A DNA stretch of 64,000 nt from Polyangiaceae bacterium. GTDB lineage: Bacteria; Myxococcota_A; Polyangia; Polyangiales; Polyangiaceae. Below are positions 16,733 through 25,519 of this stretch, piece by piece. Numbering within the stretch: the first letter of the stretch is position 1; the number at the start of each line of letters is the position of its first letter. A program made the translations under genes and the position numbers. The stretch spans positions 1,988,708 to 2,052,707 of the forward strand of contig JABTUA010000002.1 of assembly GCA_015075635.1 (NCBI GenBank), in the 5' to 3' direction. The notes under the pieces are model-generated. The model did no database searches and was not told the origin of the DNA. It worked only from the letters and a program-made list of their open reading frames with translations.

Positions 16733-17449
16733 ATGGGATCCGGCCTCCGCTTGGCAGCAAGTGCGCTCCTTCTGGGTGCGTGCGCGTCCGTGGAGGCGCC
16801 GCCCGCACGCGTGGCCGAGCCGGGCGCTGGGCCCGTGGTGGAAGAGGCGGTGGATCCCGGCCCGCTCTCGCTGGAGTCGGAGATCGGCGGCATGAGTCAG
16901 GAGGGGGTCGAGCGAAAGCTCGCGGAGCTGCACCCGCGCTTCGTCGCCTGCGTGGAGCGGGCCAGCGAGCGGCTCAGCGCCATCGGCGGCCGGGTCAACG
17001 TGCGCATGCGCGTCGATCGCTCGGGTCAGGTGCGCTGGGCCTACCTCACCGACACGACGCTCGGCGATCGCGAAGCGGAGAGCTGCGTGCTCGAGCTGGT
17101 CAAGAGCCGGCGCTGGCCGCGCCCGAAGAGCGGCGAAGGGCTGGCCGAGACCTCCTTCGAGGTGGAGGCTGCCGACGCGCCGCGCGAGGTGCCGGCGCCG
17201 CGTGCCTCGCTGTTCGCGCGCCAGGCGAGCTACGCCACGCGCAAGTGCCGCGAGGGGCTGCCCAAGGGCTTCGTCGCCACCGCCTACCTGAGCGCCAAAG
17301 GAGAAGTGCTGACCGCCGGGGTGGCGCCGCCGAACGAGACGGCAGAGAGCGCCTCCGACTGCATCGTGGAGGCGTTGCGCGGGCTCCGCGCCGCGGGGCT
17401 GGTCGCCGCGCGCGGCGCGCCCGCGAAGGTCAGCGTGCGGATCCCGTGA
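16733..17449 (+). CDS. AgmX/PglI C-terminal-domain (TonB-like) lipoprotein
   Basis: 238 residues. Lipobox LLLGAC. Residues about 60-150 match the AgmX/PglI C-terminal domain known from myxobacterial gliding proteins: FVACVERASERL, then GGRVNVRMRVDRSGQVRWAYL and ESCVLELVKSRRWPRP. A second, weaker copy follows (about 155-238; ATRKCREGLPKGF, then VEALRGLRAAG). The domain resembles TonB C-termini and probably binds wall or outer-membrane parts in the periplasm. The gene's last 20 bp overlap the convergent SUMF1-like gene. Confidence 0.8.
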   Translation: MGSGLRLAASALLLGACASVEAPPARVAEPGAGPVVEEAVDPGPLSLESEIGGMSQEGVERKLAELHPRFVACVERASERLSAIGGRVNVRMRVDRSGQVRWAYLTDTTLGDREAESCVLELVKSRRWPRPKSGEGLAETSFEVEAADAPREVPAPRASLFARQASYATRKCREGLPKGFVATAYLSAKGEVLTAGVAPPNETAESASDCIVEALRGLRAAGLVAARGAPAKVSVRIP

Positions 17450-18464
17450 CCTCCGCGCAGCAGCGGAAGCCCTGGTCGTAGCGCACGTAGAACGGACCGT
17501 GCCCGCGGGTCGCCGGGCGGCAGCGCTGCCGCGCCGGTCCCCAGTGCCCGCCCTTCATGATCATCTTGCGCCCGTATTTGCGAGAGTTGACCGTCCACTC
17601 GTCCACGTTGCCGGTCAGGTCCATCACCCCGAAGGGGCTCTTGCAGGCCGCCATCTCACCGGAGCGCTTGCCGCGCCACGAGAGATCGATGCCCTTCGCC
17701 GTGTCCTTGGTGGTGCGCGGGCTGAACATGTCCTTGGTCGGCCCCGGGCCGAGGACGCTGATGTTGCACTTCTCGGCGTCGCGCTCGAAGCCGTACGGAT
17801 AGGGCAGCGCCTCCTCGCCTTCGCAGGCGAAGGTCCATTCGTTCTCGCTGCACACCCGCTTCCGCTCTTTCTTGCAGAAGGCCTCCGCCTCCGAGAACGT
17901 CACCACCACGAGCGGAAACTCGCCGTGGGCGTTCGGGTACTCGTAGCGGTCGATGCAGAAGTCCATGGGCTGCTTGGGCAGCGTCGCCACCTTCGCCCGC
18001 CACCGGTCAGCGTCGAAGCGATCGCAGAGGCCGTTCTCGCCGTGATCCGGCGTGCGCCAGAAGGTGCAGACCGCGTTCTGGTAGGCGGCGACCTGGTCGG
18101 TGTCGGCGCGTCCCTTGTCGTCCAGCACGAAGCCGCCCTTCACCCGCAGCATGCCCGCGGGGCAGGCAGCCGAGCCCGCCGCGGCCTCCGGCGGCAGCGG
18201 CGGCAGCGCGTCGGCGACTCCTTGCCAGTAGAGCTCCTGCCAGCGGCGCCACTCGAGCCGCGGCATGCGGTAGGTCTCGGTGATGGCGTAGCCGAGGGCG
18301 CTCAAGCGCGGACCCGCGGGCGGAGAGGCGTCCGCGGGCAGGACGACCGGCGGCGGCAAGGCCGGGGCCGACGAGGCGGCGGGCGCGAGCGCGGGCGCGG
18401 GCGTTTCGCGCGGGCGCTCCGCGCAACCGAGAGCCAGTGCCAACGTGAGCCAGCAGAGTCGCAT
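17430..18464 (-). CDS. Formylglycine-generating-enzyme-like (SUMF1 fold) lipoprotein
   Basis: 344 residues. The signal peptide has lipobox LALALGC, followed by an Ala/Pro linker. The FGE-sulfatase (SUMF1) fold is recognisable by MDFCIDRYEYPN, FSEAEAFCKKERKRVCSENEWTFAC, LTGNVDEWT, GGHWGP and the final GFRCC. Real formylglycine-generating enzymes need two copper-binding Cys near the C-terminus; several Cys are here, but their spacing suits disulfides, as in non-catalytic or metal-binding relatives common in myxobacteria. The enzyme reaction is therefore not claimed. It is convergent with the AgmX-like gene (20-bp overlap at the 3' ends). Confidence 0.8.
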   Translation of the reverse strand: MRLCWLTLALALGCAERPRETPAPALAPAASSAPALPPPVVLPADASPPAGPRLSALGYAITETYRMPRLEWRRWQELYWQGVADALPPLPPEAAAGSAACPAGMLRVKGGFVLDDKGRADTDQVAAYQNAVCTFWRTPDHGENGLCDRFDADRWRAKVATLPKQPMDFCIDRYEYPNAHGEFPLVVVTFSEAEAFCKKERKRVCSENEWTFACEGEEALPYPYGFERDAEKCNISVLGPGPTKDMFSPRTTKDTAKGIDLSWRGKRSGEMAACKSPFGVMDLTGNVDEWTVNSRKYGRKMIMKGGHWGPARQRCRPATRGHGPFYVRYDQGFRCCAEVTGSAR

Positions 18465-18529
18465 GGGGTGACGCGCGGACTTTACGCCGAAGCGTGACAG
18501 GCCGTTGAGCCGCGCGGCACCGGGCCACG

Positions 18530-19921
18530 CTATTCGCTCCGGCTCGACGGCGGCCCGCGCTCGAGCTCGTTCGCCAGGCCGAAGAGCAGCTTCGTCCAGG
18601 TCGCGAGCAGGAGGACGGCGACGATCAGCAGCGCGGCAGCCAGGAGCAGCAGGATGGGTATCGCGTCGCGCTTCAGCGACTCCATCAGCACGCCGGTGAG
18701 AACGGCGCCGAAGCCCGCTGCGATCAGGAGACCGACCGCTCGGCCGGCGCGCTCGGCGAGCTCGTCCGAGCCGACCGCTCGGGCCGTGGCCTTGAGCGAG
18801 CTCATCAGCGCCAGGCCCGCGCCGATGCCGACCAGCACGCTCGCGCGTCCGCCCCAGGTGAGAGTCGCCTGTAGCGTCTCGATCTCCGAGAAGCTGGGCA
18901 TGCTCCAGAAGGAGCTGGCGCGCTTGGCCTGACCGGCGAGCGAGAAGAGCTTGTCTGCGGCGACGCCTGCGTAGATGTCGAGCGCCACGCCCAAGAGGAG
19001 CAGGCCAACCGCCAGCACGACGGAGTCGCTGCGATGGGTCTCGGGGAAGCGCTGATACTGCACGAGAGCGGCCAATACGCCGATGCTGATCAGCACCCCG
19101 AGGCCGACGCCGAGGGTGGTGAAGATCCCGGCCGAGTCGTAGTCGCCGTTCACCATGGAGAGCGTCAGCGGGATCTGCACTGCGATGCCGGCGCCGATGC
19201 GCGCGATGAGCGCCCAGCCGAGGAGGCGGAGCGGCGTGCCGTCGATGTAGTCGGGCGCAGCGCGCGCGGGGGCCGAGTCCTCGCCGGATGCGACGCGCTT
19301 GGCCAAGGGGAACGCGATGCCTGCGAACCACACCGCGCCGACCAGGGCGATGAGGCGCTCGATCCAGGCCAGCATCGGCGGGTAGCGCTCGGCGGAGAGG
19401 CCGTACGCCGAGGCGCCCAGGTCCACCAGCACGATGACGCCGGCGCCTGCGACCCCGATGCGTCCGAGCGACCCTGGCGCAGCGCGCAGCGCCGCCACGA
19501 GCGGGAGCGCGAGCCCGACCGCGAGCGTGGCGCCATCCGCCCACCAGGTGAGCTTGTGCCAAGCGGTCAGCTCTGCCCCCGCCTCCCGGAGCCGCGACGC
19601 CACCAGCAGCGCGAAGTGTACGAACAGCGCGCCAGCGGCGCCGAAAGCCCAGGCTCGTGCCTGCTTCGCCGACACGGCGAAGAGCACGACGGCTGCGACG
19701 ATGCCGGTCACGAGCGCCACGTGTCCCCAGAGCGAGATCGACGAGAGGGTCGCCAGCTTCGCGAAGACCTCTTCGCTCGCTCGCCTGCCGCTCCGGAGCT
19801 CGTCCATCGCGCTCTCGCGCAGGAAGCTGATCGCCAGCAGGCGCGCCACCGACACCAGCTCCAGGACCGCGATGACCCTGAGGGCCAAGCCGGCACGCGA
19901 GCCGGTCGTGCGCGCGCTCAC
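18530..19921 (-). CDS. Polytopic membrane protein of unknown function
   Basis: 463 residues from a GTG at 19921 that has a GGACGAAGG ribosome site just upstream. About eleven or twelve hydrophobic stretches long enough for membrane helices are spread over the full length (for example ALRVIAVLELVSVARLLAISF, ALVTGIVAAVVLFAV, ILLLLAAALLIVAVLLLA). I do not recognise a family motif, and few charged residues sit within the helices. The gene stands alone, with 65 bp to the SUMF1-like gene and 184 bp to the OPT gene. Confidence 0.7.
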   Translation of the reverse strand: MSARTTGSRAGLALRVIAVLELVSVARLLAISFLRESAMDELRSGRRASEEVFAKLATLSSISLWGHVALVTGIVAAVVLFAVSAKQARAWAFGAAGALFVHFALLVASRLREAGAELTAWHKLTWWADGATLAVGLALPLVAALRAAPGSLGRIGVAGAGVIVLVDLGASAYGLSAERYPPMLAWIERLIALVGAVWFAGIAFPLAKRVASGEDSAPARAAPDYIDGTPLRLLGWALIARIGAGIAVQIPLTLSMVNGDYDSAGIFTTLGVGLGVLISIGVLAALVQYQRFPETHRSDSVVLAVGLLLLGVALDIYAGVAADKLFSLAGQAKRASSFWSMPSFSEIETLQATLTWGGRASVLVGIGAGLALMSSLKATARAVGSDELAERAGRAVGLLIAAGFGAVLTGVLMESLKRDAIPILLLLAAALLIVAVLLLATWTKLLFGLANELERGPPSSRSE

Positions 19922-20105
19922 CCTTCGTCCCCGTTCAGCACGAGACAGGCGAGCGCCGCCCTCGTGAAGGTCATGCGGTCAGGCTAGGCGCGTCCGGAGG
20001 CTCGAGCAACCCGGACTCGGTGTGCCCCGCATGCGCCGGCGGAGCGCCGGCGGTCCGTGGCTTCGCGCTTGGTGAACCGGAGCGCTTGGGTTATGCGGAT
20101 CGACG

Positions 20106-21953
20106 ATGAGCGAGACACCCAGCGCGACCACGCCGCCCACCGTCGAAGCAGCCGCCGAAGTCGAGTCCCCGAGCGAGTACCCGCCTCTCGACCGCGAGTC
20201 GCCCCAGCTCACGCTGCGCGCGGTGCTGACCGGTTGCTTGCTCGGTGGAGTGCTCTCCCTGAGCAACATCTACGCGGGCCTCAAGATCGGCTGGGGCTTC
20301 AACATGAGCATCACCGCGATGCTGCTGGCGTTCGCGCTGTTCAAGGTCGCGAGCCGCAGCCGCCCCTTCGGCATGTTGGAGAACAACATCAACCAGACCG
20401 CGGCCTCGGCGGCCGCGTCCATCAGCTCCGCCGGGCTGGTCGCGCCCATTCCCGCGTACACCATCCTGACCGGCGAGAAGCTCGGCTGGGCCGCGCTGGT
20501 GATCTGGACCGCCGCGGTGAGCCTGGTGGGCGTGGTGGTGGCGGTGGGTCTCCGGCGCCAGATGATCATGGTCGACAAGCTCCCCTTCCCAGGCGGCGTC
20601 GCCAGCGCCGAGACCATCAAGCAGATCTACGCCCACGGCAAGGAAGCCATGGCGCGCGTGAAGCTCCTCCTGGCGGGCGCCGCGGTGGGCGGCGGAACCA
20701 AGCTCCTCGCGCACTTCGCCAAGCTCCACGCTTGGGGCCCGCCGGCGTCCATCGCGGCGAAGGCCGGCGGTGCCAGCGGCGCGCAGAGCTACACCTTCGC
20801 GAACCTGGGGCTCGCGCTCGATCCTTCGGTGCTCATGATCGGCGTCGGCGCCATCATCGGGCTTCGCGCCGGGGTCTCGCTCCTGCTCGGCACCGTCGTG
20901 GCCTGGGGCATCTTGTCGCCCATCGCCCTGGATGCCGGCTGGGCAAGCCCCGGCAAGCTCGACGCGACCACGCCGTGGTTCGGCGCCATCAACAAGTGGC
21001 TGCTCTGGCCCGGCGTGGGCATGATGGTGGCCGCCTCCCTGACCAGCTTCGCCTTCAGCTGGCGCAGCATCGTGAGCGCGCTGCGAGGCGGCGCGGGCAA
21101 CGTCGCGCCTGATCCGGAGGACGTGCCGCGCAAGGTCTTCATCACCGGCATCGTGGTGGTGCTGGTGCTCGCGACGGTTCCGCAGGTGGCGTTCTTCGGT
21201 GTGCCGCTCTGGCTGGCGGCGGGCGCCGTGGTGTTCACCTTCCTCTTGGCCGTGGTCGCCGGTCGTGTCTCGGGCGAGACGGGCATCACGCCGGTCGGCC
21301 CCATGGGCAAGGTCACGCAGCTCCTCTTCGGCGTGCTCTCGCCGGGCGACGTGGCGGGCAACCTGATGGCCGCCAACGTGACCGGCGGGGCGGCGAGCCA
21401 GGTTGGTGATCTGCTGCACGATCTCAAGACCGGCGCGCTCATCGGCGCGTCTCCCCGGCAGCAGGCCATCGGGCAGACCTGCGGCGTGCTCATGGGCGCG
21501 GTCGTCGGCTCCGCCGGATACCTGGTGCTGGTGCCGGATCCCAAGAAGATGCTGCTCACGCCGGAGTGGCCGGCGCCGGCAGTGGCGGCGTGGAAGGCCG
21601 TCGCCGAGCTGTTCAAGGTGGGCTTCTCCGCCATGCCCCCCAAGGCGCTGGAGGCCATGGCCATCGCGGTCGCGCTCGGCGTCGTGCTGGCAGCCCTCGA
21701 GAAGCTCGCGCCGGAGAAGATCCGCAGCTACGTGCCGAGCGCCAACAGCCTGGGCCTGGCCGCCGTCGTACCGGCCTACAACTCCATATCCATGTTCGTG
21801 GGCGCGGTGCTCGCCGCCGTCGTCACCAAACTCCAGCCCGGCTGGTCGAAGCGCTTCATGATCGTGCTCGCCGCGGGGCTCATCGCCGGCGAGTCGCTGG
21901 TGGGCGTGGGGCTGGCGCTGTGGCAGACGGTGACGGGGCTCGCCGGGAAGTAG
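20106..21953 (+). CDS. OPT-superfamily oligopeptide/metal-chelate transporter
   Basis: 615 residues with about 15 hydrophobic segments. OPT signatures: LRAVLTGCLLGGVLSLSNIYAGLKIGW near the N-terminus, ENNINQTAASAAASISSAGLVAPIPA, KLPFPGGVASAETIK, and GDVAGNLMAANVTGG later. This is the bacterial OPT type (about 600-670 residues), an inner-membrane importer of small peptides, or in some relatives of siderophore-metal chelates. The substrate cannot be decided from sequence. The ATG at 20106 is the only good start. The stop codon abuts the stop of the convergent NUDIX gene with no spacer. Confidence 0.93.
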   Translation: MSETPSATTPPTVEAAAEVESPSEYPPLDRESPQLTLRAVLTGCLLGGVLSLSNIYAGLKIGWGFNMSITAMLLAFALFKVASRSRPFGMLENNINQTAASAAASISSAGLVAPIPAYTILTGEKLGWAALVIWTAAVSLVGVVVAVGLRRQMIMVDKLPFPGGVASAETIKQIYAHGKEAMARVKLLLAGAAVGGGTKLLAHFAKLHAWGPPASIAAKAGGASGAQSYTFANLGLALDPSVLMIGVGAIIGLRAGVSLLLGTVVAWGILSPIALDAGWASPGKLDATTPWFGAINKWLLWPGVGMMVAASLTSFAFSWRSIVSALRGGAGNVAPDPEDVPRKVFITGIVVVLVLATVPQVAFFGVPLWLAAGAVVFTFLLAVVAGRVSGETGITPVGPMGKVTQLLFGVLSPGDVAGNLMAANVTGGAASQVGDLLHDLKTGALIGASPRQQAIGQTCGVLMGAVVGSAGYLVLVPDPKKMLLTPEWPAPAVAAWKAVAELFKVGFSAMPPKALEAMAIAVALGVVLAALEKLAPEKIRSYVPSANSLGLAAVVPAYNSISMFVGAVLAAVVTKLQPGWSKRFMIVLAAGLIAGESLVGVGLALWQTVTGLAGK

Positions 21954-22505
21954 TCAACGGAGCGAGATCAGTCCGCGGTGCCCAGCCAGCAGAATGGCCG
22001 CGACGTGGACCCCGTGGAAGATCTCGCCCTGCTCGATCTTCGGCACGAGCTGGCTGACCGGCACCAGCTCCACGCGGATGTGCTCGCTCGCGTCGAGCTT
22101 CTGCTCGGCGACTCGCCGGGCGCTCTTCGCGAAGAAAAAGTGCGCGCGGTTGGTGTGGCGGCTGGGCTCGGTGTTCACCGTGAGCAGCGGCTCCCAGTCT
22201 TCGGCTTCGTAGCCCGTCTCCTCGCGCAGCTCCCGCACCGCCGCGTCGAGCACCGACTCGTTCCCGTCCACGACGCCGGCGGGGAGCTCCCGGCTCACCC
22301 GCCCCGCGCCGTGGCGGTATTGCTCGACCATCACCACGTGGCGCTGGTCGTCGGTGAGCGCGAGGATGCCGGTCCAGTCCGGGGCTTCGATCAGGTGGAA
22401 TTCGTCGATTTCGCCGCCGTGGGGCAGCTCGATGCGCTGCTGGCGCACGGTGAGCCAGCGCCGCTCGAGCACCACCGCGCTGTCGACGATGCGCCAGGGC
22501 TTCAT
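21954..22505 (-). CDS. NUDIX hydrolase, ADP-ribose pyrophosphatase-like
   Basis: 183 residues. The Nudix box is complete at residues 77-99: Gly77, Glu83, then RELREETG with the metal-binding Glu residues. The proline about 15 residues after the box (TEPSRHTNR region) and the LPAG strand before it suit ADP-sugar pyrophosphatases. It hydrolyses nucleoside diphosphate derivatives in the cytosol. Its ATG overlaps the aldehyde dehydrogenase stop as ATGA (22502-22505), so the two genes are coupled; a link to NAD(P)/ADP-ribose turnover is plausible but inferred. Confidence 0.9.
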   Translation of the reverse strand: MKPWRIVDSAVVLERRWLTVRQQRIELPHGGEIDEFHLIEAPDWTGILALTDDQRHVVMVEQYRHGAGRVSRELPAGVVDGNESVLDAAVRELREETGYEAEDWEPLLTVNTEPSRHTNRAHFFFAKSARRVAEQKLDASEHIRVELVPVSQLVPKIEQGEIFHGVHVAAILLAGHRGLISLR

Positions 22506-24085
22506 TCGGCGGCGTCGTCCTTGGCTGCGGGCAGTGCCTTCGGCGCCGGTGCGTTCACCGCGGCCTGAATGGCCTTGACGCGTTTGCCCACCAGGCCGCC
22601 CAGGCGGAGCAGCACGCCGAGGCCGCCGTGGAGCTGGCGTTCGATCAGCGCCTCGCCCAGCGCGCGCAGGTTGTCGTCCGCGGGCATCCACCACGGATCG
22701 GGCTTGCTCGACTTGTCCACGAAGACGGTGCGCGGGCGGGTGAAGGTCAGGTACGCGTGCCGGCTCGACGCGACGCCGGGACCGGTGTCCTTCACGCCCG
22801 TCCAGGGGGTCTCCGGCAAGATGCCGGTGATGGCGTGGTTGTTGACCAGCGCGACGCCCACTGCCATCCGCCGCGCGAGCTCCTCCCCGCGCTGGACGTC
22901 CCGCGTCCAGACCGAGCCGTTGAGCCCGTAGGCGGAGTCGTTGGCGAGCCGGAGCGCCTCCTCAGCGTCCTTGACGCGAACCACCCCGAGCACCGGGCCG
23001 AAGGTCTCCTCGCGCATCACCGCCATTTCGTTCGTGCAGCGATCGAGCACCGTGGGCGCGAATCCGTAGCCCTTGCCGGTGGGCTCGCCGCCGCAGACGA
23101 CCTTCGCGCCGCGCTCCTTGGCGTCGTTCACGTGCCGCTCGACGATGCGGAGCTGCGGCTCGTTCTGAAGCGGGCCGAGATCGCTCGCGCCCTTCTGCGG
23201 GGCGACGCGCAGCGAGGCCACGAAGCGGCCGAGCTTCTCGACGAACTGATCGGCGATGGCCGCTTCGACGTACACGCGCTCCACGCCCGCGCAGTTCTGC
23301 CCACAATTGTGCATCCCCCACTGGGCGATGCCGGCCACGGTGCGATCGAGGTCGCAGTCCGCGAGCACGATGGCGGCGTCCTTGCCGCCGAGCTCGACGG
23401 AGTACGGGATGAGCTTCTCCGCCGCCCGCACCGCGACGCGCTTGCCGGTCTTGACCGAGCCGGTGAACACGACGGCGTCGATGGGCGCGTCGAGCAGCGC
23501 CTCGCCCACCTCGCCGGCGCCCTGCACCAGCCCCACCAGGTTCTTCGGCAACACCTCGCCGGCGACCTTGGCCAGCCACGCTCCGGTGCGAGGCGTCTGC
23601 TCGCTGGGCTTGAGCACCACGGCATTGCCGGAGAGCAGCGCAGGCACCAGCGACTTCATGAAATTCCCGAGCGGGTAGTTCCAGGGCGCGATGATGCCGA
23701 TGACGCCCCGGGGCACGAGCTCGACCACCGCCTTCTTCCCGGGGTAGTCGAGACCCGACAGCTTGATCTTCTCGGGCGCGAGCGCCTTCTTGCCGGCGCG
23801 GATCGCCTGCTTGAAGAACTCGAGCGCGCTGGCGATCTCGCTCATCAGGCACTCGGTCTCGCTGCGACCGGTCTCGTCGGCCAAGATCGGCAGGCCCTCC
23901 GCCCGCTGCTCCATCAGGCGCCGCGCCAGCGCGAGCAGGGCTTCGGCTCGGGCGTCCACGGAGCGGGCGGCCCAGTCCGGCTGCGCCTTCCGGGCGGCCT
24001 CGACGATCCGGTGAACCTCGTCCTTGCCGGTGGCAAGGACCTTGGAGAGCGGGGACAGATCCGCAGGGTTCTTCTCGGAGAACAT
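22502..24085 (-). CDS. NAD(P)+-dependent aldehyde dehydrogenase
   Basis: 527 residues, with 40-odd extra residues after the usual end. Catalytic Cys265 lies in GQNCAGVERV and the general base Glu231 in VELGGKD. The cofactor motif FTGSVKTGK and the substrate-side IAPWNYPLGN are intact. The C-terminal extension (LRLGGLVGKRVKAIQAAVN) could be an amphipathic helix, as in fatty-aldehyde dehydrogenases that sit on membranes. Substrate not determinable. First gene of a two-gene unit with the NUDIX hydrolase; the start is 21 bp after the stop of the upstream exonuclease-like gene. Confidence 0.92.
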   Translation of the reverse strand: MFSEKNPADLSPLSKVLATGKDEVHRIVEAARKAQPDWAARSVDARAEALLALARRLMEQRAEGLPILADETGRSETECLMSEIASALEFFKQAIRAGKKALAPEKIKLSGLDYPGKKAVVELVPRGVIGIIAPWNYPLGNFMKSLVPALLSGNAVVLKPSEQTPRTGAWLAKVAGEVLPKNLVGLVQGAGEVGEALLDAPIDAVVFTGSVKTGKRVAVRAAEKLIPYSVELGGKDAAIVLADCDLDRTVAGIAQWGMHNCGQNCAGVERVYVEAAIADQFVEKLGRFVASLRVAPQKGASDLGPLQNEPQLRIVERHVNDAKERGAKVVCGGEPTGKGYGFAPTVLDRCTNEMAVMREETFGPVLGVVRVKDAEEALRLANDSAYGLNGSVWTRDVQRGEELARRMAVGVALVNNHAITGILPETPWTGVKDTGPGVASSRHAYLTFTRPRTVFVDKSSKPDPWWMPADDNLRALGEALIERQLHGGLGVLLRLGGLVGKRVKAIQAAVNAPAPKALPAAKDDAAE

Positions 24086-24106
24086 GCGCGCGTTATCGCG
24101 CGTGGC

Positions 24107-24979
24107 TCACTGCCTGTCCAGCGTGGTCACGATGGCGAAGTGATCCGACGGGTAGCGCTTCTGCGAGCCGTATACGTAGAGATCCGCCAACCAGCTCGAC
24201 GCGCTCCAGGTCACCCCGGCGCCCGCCACGAACACGTGATCGATGCGGCTCGCAGGGTCGTAGACCGGGTCCGGATCCTGGTTTTCGGCGACGCCAGGGC
24301 TCGGCGCCAGATCGTAGGCGTTCTGGAACGCGCTCTCGAGCGTCGCGTAGGCCGGATCGCTCGGCTGGGAGTTGAAGTCACCGACGAACACCACCGGCAT
24401 CGCCGCGGCGAAGGGCGCCGTGCGCTCCAGCACCAGCGGGGCGCTCTTCTCCTGGCTCGGCGAGTTGTTGTCGAAGTGGGTGCTGGCGAAGAACATCTCC
24501 CGGTTCCCTGCCTTGTCCAGCAGGCGAGCCCAGACCACCAGCCGCGCCAGCTGCGGATCGGCAAACCCCGTCGAGCGCGGCACGTCCGGCGTCGGGCTCA
24601 GCCAATACGTGCCCTGCTCGAGCACGCTGAAGCGGGACTTCCGATAGAAGATCGCGGCGTCCGGGTAGGGCAGCCAGCCCTCTTGCTCGAAGAAGAGCGC
24701 CCCGCGCCCCGGCGCCGCCTCGAGCAGCGCGTCGACCTCACCCGCCAGCGGCGTGAGCTCTTGCAGCCCGATCAGATCGGGATCGTGCCGCGCGAAGATG
24801 TCGGCGAAATATCCGAGGCGCTCTTCCCAAGGATCGTACTCTTTGCCGCCGCACAGCGAGCAGAGCACGTTGAAGGTCATCACGCTGAGCGGCCTCGGCG
24901 GGAGCGTCTCGGTCTCCTCGGGATCCTCGCCGCAGCCCATGCAGAGGAGCGCCGCGGTGAGCAGGAGTCGCGTCTTCAT
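24107..24979 (-). CDS. Endonuclease/exonuclease/phosphatase-family lipoprotein
   Basis: 290 residues. Lipobox LLCMGC. The EEP fold motifs are all present: MTFNVLC (Asn), IGLQE (metal Glu), STHFD, VGDFNS (Asp/Asn) and PSDHF near the end (catalytic Asp-His). Lipid-anchored members of this family outside the cytoplasm act as phosphodiesterases, DNases or sphingomyelinase-like enzymes; which one applies is unknown. The ATG overlaps the stop of the upstream small lipoprotein as ATGA, indicating coupling. Confidence 0.87.
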   Translation of the reverse strand: MKTRLLLTAALLCMGCGEDPEETETLPPRPLSVMTFNVLCSLCGGKEYDPWEERLGYFADIFARHDPDLIGLQELTPLAGEVDALLEAAPGRGALFFEQEGWLPYPDAAIFYRKSRFSVLEQGTYWLSPTPDVPRSTGFADPQLARLVVWARLLDKAGNREMFFASTHFDNNSPSQEKSAPLVLERTAPFAAAMPVVFVGDFNSQPSDPAYATLESAFQNAYDLAPSPGVAENQDPDPVYDPASRIDHVFVAGAGVTWSASSWLADLYVYGSQKRYPSDHFAIVTTLDRQ

Positions 24980-25470
24980 TTTGCCTCCACGAAGCCGATG
25001 TACGAGAGCCGTGGCTCCCCCGCCTCGCGGGCCGCCACGCACACGCGGCGCACGTACAGCGCGTGCTTCTCGATGCCGTTGGGCCAGTCCGAGAAGCAGC
25101 AGTCGCCGATGCAGCGGGCGAGCTCCCCGGTCTTGAGCCCGCCGGGCCAGGCGCAGCCTTCGCCCGAGCAGGTCCACTTCGGGCGGGTCTTGGCGAGCCA
25201 GCTTTCGACGTCCGCGGGTGAGCGCAGCGTGTCCGCGGTGCGCTCGTCCGTCTCGACCAGGGACTGGCGGATCTCCACGCGCACCTCGGCGCCGGTCTTG
25301 GGCAGTAGCGCCGCGATGGGCGCGGCGTCGCCGGCGGCCATCGCCGCCACCACCCGCTGTCCGAGCTGACGCACGCTCGGTTTCGAGGACGCGCTCGGCG
25401 CCGGAGCGCTCTGGGACTCGCACGCCGCGAGGGCAACGAGCGCGACGATCAGGGCCGGCGTACGCGACAC
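24976..25470 (-). CDS. Small lipoprotein, function unknown
   Basis: 164 residues from the GTG at 25470, which directly precedes a signal peptide with lipobox ALVALAAC. A Ser/Pro/Ala linker leads to a compact domain containing five Cys (WTCSGEGCAW, CIGDCCF), probably disulfide-bonded in the periplasm. I do not recognise the fold; the first half (LGQRVVAAMAAGDAAPIAALLP) resembles helices of SnoaL-like or DUF4878-type domains, weakly. It is first in a coupled pair with the exonuclease-type lipoprotein. Its promoter should lie in the 49-bp divergent gap before the propeller lipoprotein at 25520. Confidence 0.7.
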   Translation of the reverse strand: MSRTPALIVALVALAACESQSAPAPSASSKPSVRQLGQRVVAAMAAGDAAPIAALLPKTGAEVRVEIRQSLVETDERTADTLRSPADVESWLAKTRPKWTCSGEGCAWPGGLKTGELARCIGDCCFSDWPNGIEKHALYVRRVCVAAREAGEPRLSYIGFVEAK

Positions 25471-25519
25471 GGCGGCACTATAGCTCGCGGCCGGCGATCG
25501 CGGGTAGAACCGGGACCGG

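Noticed and set aside
17430..18464. True formylglycine-generating enzyme
   Set aside because: The SUMF1 fold is clear, but no sulfatase is near and the copper-site Cys pair cannot be assigned with confidence.
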